Assembly (NCBI RefSeq): GCF_900108365.1
Contig: NZ_FNWQ01000002.1
Coordinates: 372,001 to 436,000, forward strand
DNA length: 64,000 nucleotides
Source: Chryseobacterium culicis
GTDB taxonomy: Bacteria > Bacteroidota > Bacteroidia > Flavobacteriales > Weeksellaceae
Reading direction: 5' to 3'
Below are positions 60,659 to 64,000 of the stretch, one piece after another (within the stretch, counting starts at the first letter, position 1; every line of letters begins with the position of its first letter). The notes under the pieces are model-generated. The model did no database searches, was not told where the DNA came from, and worked only from the letters and a program-made list of their open reading frames with translations. The translations under genes were made by a program, and so were the position numbers.

Positions 60659-61384
60659 ATGAATCAGAACTTTATCCATACCTATGTCTCTGTAGATTGT
60701 GTTGTCTTTGGATTTGACCATGAAAACAGGTTGAATATACTATTAGTGCAGCGCCATGTTGATGATGTGCCGCTGGAAAAACAAATCAAGCTTCCGGGAA
60801 GTCTTATTTTCAGTGATGAAGATGTGGATGATGCCGCACAAAGAGTGCTTCATGAGCTTACCGGCATAAAAAAAATGGTGCTCAAACAGTTCAAATGTTT
60901 TGCAGACCCTATGAGAGCAAGCAATGTGCATGATATCAAATGGATGGATCAGGAATACAAACATCATATAGACAGGATCATTACCGTTGCTTATCTTTCT
61001 CTTTGCAAAATAGATCACAAGATCAACAGTACAAAATATGATACCGTAGACTGGTATCCCATTGATGAGGTTCCGTTATTACCTTTTGACCATAACAAAA
61101 TTATCAATGAATCTTTAATGGAAATCAGAAAGTGGATTGAATCTGACTTCTCCATTATTTTTGAGCTGCTCCCTAAAAGATTTACCATAAGACAGCTCTA
61201 TCAGCTCTATAGCGCTTTAAATGAAAAGAATATTGATATCAAAAACTTCCACAAAAAAATATCATCATTCCCTTATATTGTTCCTTTGGATGAAATTCAA
61301 AAAGATGTATCACACCGCGCAGCAAGATATTACCGATTTGATGCGAAGATTTACAAGAAAAACAATACAAAACTTATAAAATAA
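60659..61384 (+). CDS. Nudix-related sugar-responsive transcriptional regulator (AraR/NrtR-like)
   Basis: 241 residues: a Nudix-like sensor domain (SVDCVVFGFDHENRLNILLVQRHV ... GSLIFSDEDVDDAAQRVLHELTGIK) whose Nudix box lacks the catalytic Glu residues. A C-terminal winged helix follows (FTIRQLYQLYSALNEKNIDIKNFHKKISSFPYIVPLDEIQK). In Bacteroides the same architecture (AraR) senses L-arabinose. Here it leads xylB and xylA (16-base gap to xylB), so it is most likely a xylose-responsive repressor acting on the repeats at its own start. Confidence 0.88.
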   Translation: MNQNFIHTYVSVDCVVFGFDHENRLNILLVQRHVDDVPLEKQIKLPGSLIFSDEDVDDAAQRVLHELTGIKKMVLKQFKCFADPMRASNVHDIKWMDQEYKHHIDRIITVAYLSLCKIDHKINSTKYDTVDWYPIDEVPLLPFDHNKIINESLMEIRKWIESDFSIIFELLPKRFTIRQLYQLYSALNEKNIDIKNFHKKISSFPYIVPLDEIQKDVSHRAARYYRFDAKIYKKNNTKLIK

Positions 61385-61400
61385 CCTCCTTACAATAATT

Positions 61401-62885
61401 ATGTACTTACTAGGCTATGACATTGGCAGTTCTTCTGTGAAAGTGTGTCTCATTGAGGCATCCAGTGGAAAAGTGATTGCTTCCGAATTTTCTCCCAAAA
61501 AAGAAATGAAAATAACTGCGATCAATCCCGGATGGGCAGAACAGAATCCGGTCGACTGGTGGACCAATCTGAAGCTGGCGCATGAAGCTGTTATGCATGA
61601 ATCCGGAGTACATCCTGAAGATATCAAAGGAATTGGAATCACCTGGCAGATGCACGGTCTGATTCTGGTAGATAAAGATCAGAATGTGTTAAGGCCATCT
61701 ATTATTTGGTGTGACAGCCGTGCTGTGCCTTATGGCGAAAAAGCGTTCAAAACAATTGGAGAGGAGAAGTGTCTTTCCCACCTGTTGAATTCACCAGGAA
61801 ATTTTACCGCTTCAAAACTCGCTTGGGTAAAAGAAAATGAACCGGAAATTTTTGAAAAAATAGACAAAATAATGCTTCCTGGAGACTATATTGCAATGAG
61901 ACTTTCCGGGCAGATAGGGATGACCATTGAAGGATTGTCAGAAGGAATTTTCTGGGATTTTAAAAATAACTGTATTTCGGAAGATATCATTAATCATTAT
62001 GGAATTCCTGAAAGCTTTTTCCCGGAAATTGTTCCTACGTTTGGTATACAGGCTACAGTTTCCAGAGCAGCAGCTGAAGAATTAGGCTTAAGAGAAGGTA
62101 CCCCCATTTCATACAGAGCAGGTGACCAGCCCAACAATGCGCTTTCCCTGAATGTCTTCAACCCCGGAGAAATTGCCTCAACAGCAGGAACTTCAGGAGT
62201 TGTATATGGAGTGCTGGATCAGCTGGAGTATGATAAGCTATCACGAGTAAATACATTTGCCCATGTCAATTATACACCGGAGCAGATCAGACTGGGCGTT
62301 TTATTATGTATCAATGGTACCGGAATCTTAAATTCCTGGTTAAAGCACAACTTTGCCACCTCACTTTCTTCTTACGGAGATATGAATGATATGGCTTCGC
62401 TTTCACCTATTGGCTCTAAAGGTTTAAGTATCATTCCTTTTGGAAACGGAGCCGAAAGAGTGCTGGAAAACAAAGATACAAGCTGCTCTATTCACGGAAT
62501 TAATTTCAACATACACTCTAAAGGAGATATACTGCGTGCAGCGCAGGAAGGTATTGTATTCTCTTATGAATACGGAATGGATATCATGAGAAATATCGGA
62601 ATGGATATCCAGGTGATCCGTGCAGGAAACGCCAACATGTTTTTAAGTTCAATTTTTCGCCAGTCGCTGGCCAGTGTGAGCAATGCGGTCATTGAACTTT
62701 ATGATACCGACGGGGCGGTAGGTGCCGCAAGAGCCGCAGGTATGGGAATCGGATTTTATTCAGATTCCAGAGAAGCATTTTCTTCACTTGAAAAAATAGC
62801 GGTAATAGAACCGGAACACGAAAAACAGGAACAATATTCAGAAGCATATGCCAGATGGAAACATCATCTTAAAGAAATAATCTAG
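61401..62885 (+). CDS. xylB: Xylulokinase
   Basis: Phosphorylates D-xylulose to xylulose 5-phosphate with ATP, feeding the pentose phosphate pathway. 494 residues of the FGGY kinase family: the phosphate loop LLGYDIGSSSVKVCLIEA, the substrate segment GITWQMHGLILVDKDQNVLRPSIIWCDSRA (xylulokinase-type MHG), and ATP-site motifs SYRAGDQPNNAL and GAVGAARAAGMG. It lies between the Nudix-type regulator and xylA. Confidence 0.93.
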   Translation: MYLLGYDIGSSSVKVCLIEASSGKVIASEFSPKKEMKITAINPGWAEQNPVDWWTNLKLAHEAVMHESGVHPEDIKGIGITWQMHGLILVDKDQNVLRPSIIWCDSRAVPYGEKAFKTIGEEKCLSHLLNSPGNFTASKLAWVKENEPEIFEKIDKIMLPGDYIAMRLSGQIGMTIEGLSEGIFWDFKNNCISEDIINHYGIPESFFPEIVPTFGIQATVSRAAAEELGLREGTPISYRAGDQPNNALSLNVFNPGEIASTAGTSGVVYGVLDQLEYDKLSRVNTFAHVNYTPEQIRLGVLLCINGTGILNSWLKHNFATSLSSYGDMNDMASLSPIGSKGLSIIPFGNGAERVLENKDTSCSIHGINFNIHSKGDILRAAQEGIVFSYEYGMDIMRNIGMDIQVIRAGNANMFLSSIFRQSLASVSNAVIELYDTDGAVGAARAAGMGIGFYSDSREAFSSLEKIAVIEPEHEKQEQYSEAYARWKHHLKEII

Positions 62886-62912
62886 ACCATTGACAACAGC
62901 ATTTTTGATCCG

Positions 62913-62938
62913 CTTACTGACTTTAAAAAATCAGTGAG
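62913..62938 (+). repeat. Hairpin between xylB and xylA
   Basis: CTTACTGA/TCAGTGAG (one G-U pair) with a ten-base loop. No T run, so it more likely affects mRNA processing or relative expression than termination. Confidence 0.4.
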
Positions 62939-62992
62939 AAGGGGATTTCTACGCAAAATTTTAAAAAACAAATTAAAAATAATCAAATAAAT

Positions 62993-64000
62993 ATGAACAC
63001 TTTAACAGGTACAAAAGAGTTTTTTACAGGTATCGAAAAAATTAAGTTTGAAGGGAAGGAAAGCAAAAACCCATTGGCATTCCGTTATTATGATGCCGAA
63101 AAGATCGTAATGGGGAAACCCATGAAAGACTGGACAAGATTTGCAATGGCATGGTGGCATACCCTGTGTGCAAACGGGAGCGATCCGTTTGGAGGACCTA
63201 CCATTCACCACCCATGGGATATCGGGAACGATGCCGTGACCAGAGCTATGCATAAAATGGATGCAGGCTTTGAATTTATGTCTAAAATGGGCTTCAGCTA
63301 TTACTGCTTCCATGATATTGATCTGGTAGACCCTGCCAATAACTGGAAAGACTATGAGAAGAATATGCAGACGATTGTAGAATATGCAAAACAAAAGCAG
63401 CAGGAAACAGGTATCAAGCTTTTATGGGGAACGGCCAATGTCTTCACGCATGAAAGATACATGAACGGTGCTTCTACCAATCCGAATTTTGATGTGGTGG
63501 CATGTGCAGGAACACAGGTGAAAAATTCAATAGATGCTACCATAGCACTTGGAGGAGAAAATTATGTATTCTGGGGTGGAAGAGAAGGATATATGAGCCT
63601 TTTAAACACAGATATGAAACGTGAAAAAGATCATCTTGCACGTTTTCTTTCCATGTCAAGAGATTATGCACGTCAGCAAGGATTTAAAGGGACTTTCCTG
63701 ATTGAACCCAAACCTATGGAGCCTACCAAGCATCAGTATGATTATGATTCTGAAACCGTAATAGGATTCCTGAGACATTACGGGTTAGATAAAGATTTCA
63801 AATTGAATATCGAAGTAAATCACGCCACACTGGCAGGTCATACCTTCGAACATGAACTTCAGGCGGCTGTTGATGCAGGCCTTTTAGGAAGCATTGACGC
63901 CAACAGGGGAGACTATCAGAACGGATGGGACACAGACCAATTCCCGATTGACTATTATGATATGGTTCAGGCATGGCTTGTACTGCTTCCGGCAGGAGGT
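62993..64000 (+). CDS. xylA: Xylose isomerase (truncated by window end)
   Basis: Converts D-xylose to D-xylulose. 336 codons are visible without a stop; the full enzyme should be about 440. Start ATG 62993 ([33 protein letters not shown]). The catalytic His in [13 protein letters not shown] with its Asp, VFWGGREGY, the metal ligand Glu in [16 protein letters not shown], the pair [19 protein letters not shown] and [19 protein letters not shown] are all present. The type is the class II, Bacteroides/fungal-like xylose isomerase. The frame is uninterrupted to the window end. Confidence 0.95.
   Translation, partial: MNTLTGTKEFFTGIEKIKFEGKESKNPLAFRYYDAEKIVMGKPMKDWTRFAMAWWHTLCANGSDPFGGPTIHHPWDIGNDAVTRAMHKMDAGFEFMSKMGFSYYCFHDIDLVDPANNWKDYEKNMQTIVEYAKQKQQETGIKLLWGTANVFTHERYMNGASTNPNFDVVACAGTQVKNSIDATIALGGENYVFWGGREGYMSLLNTDMKREKDHLARFLSMSRDYARQQGFKGTFLIEPKPMEPTKHQYDYDSETVIGFLRHYGLDKDFKLNIEVNHATLAGHTFEHELQAAVDAGLLGSIDANRGDYQNGWDTDQFPIDYYDMVQAWLVLLPAGG

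Overview
The window looks like a chromosomal segment of a Chryseobacterium-type bacterium (Bacteroidota, Flavobacteriia, Weeksellaceae). The sequence is AT-rich. Many genes are preceded by the Bacteroidota -7 element TAnnTTTG, and Shine-Dalgarno sequences are rare. There is a type IX secretion C-terminal sorting domain, a TonB-dependent receptor, and a family of secreted proteins that begin with a signal peptide followed by a QVGINTxxP motif. Family assignments come from reading motifs in the translations; no database search was possible.

Layout. 1-16 kb is housekeeping: a lipase-like protein, ribosome recycling factor (frr), a stand-alone ketoacyl-ACP synthase III, then ftsK-lolA-lptF on the minus strand, an isochorismatase-family hydrolase, a Crp/Fnr regulator, and the large fused cytochrome c maturation protein CcsBA. 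15-20 kb holds an SPFH/ribbon-helix-helix pair, an overlooked 49-residue membrane protein, and a lysine catabolism pair (pcd, lat: lysine to 2-aminoadipate). 20-28 kb has a GbsR/MarR-like regulator leading a complete tripartite RND efflux pump, then a GNAT-MarR operon whose promoter carries a perfect 12-bp palindrome. 28-38 kb has a TonB-dependent receptor, a YciF-like protein with a histone-like tail, alkB, two stress-type helical proteins, a TPP riboswitch driving pnuT plus an acyl-CoA-dehydrogenase-like gene, and a TPR/transmembrane/HTH regulator.

38-47 kb is the accessory part of the window. It is a minus-strand array of secreted surface proteins, one of them broken by a single in-frame TAG. 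Two are tandem C-type lectin paralogues, and two small helix-turn-helix proteins lie inside what looks like the same operon. 48 kb has tRNA-Ala(GGC) and, 234 bases away in the opposite orientation, the 3' remnant of a second tRNA with its terminator.

48.6-56 kb is a nine-gene, largely overlapping operon for carotenoid synthesis (crtI, crtB, crtZ, lycopene cyclase). It carries accessory genes (SRPBCC, lipocalin, ribA, DUF2867-type SDR) of the sort found in light-inducible clusters, here led by a MarR-family regulator. 56-64 kb has a YtxH/LEA-like protein, a Crp/Fnr-MBL pair, aspartate kinase behind a short Lys-rich leader ORF and terminator, a decayed gene, and a xylose operon (Nudix-type regulator, xylB, xylA) cut by the window end.

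The most unusual items are the lectin/HTH surface-protein operon, the riboswitch-controlled acyl-CoA-dehydrogenase-like gene, the possible lysC attenuator, and several clear operator-like repeats.
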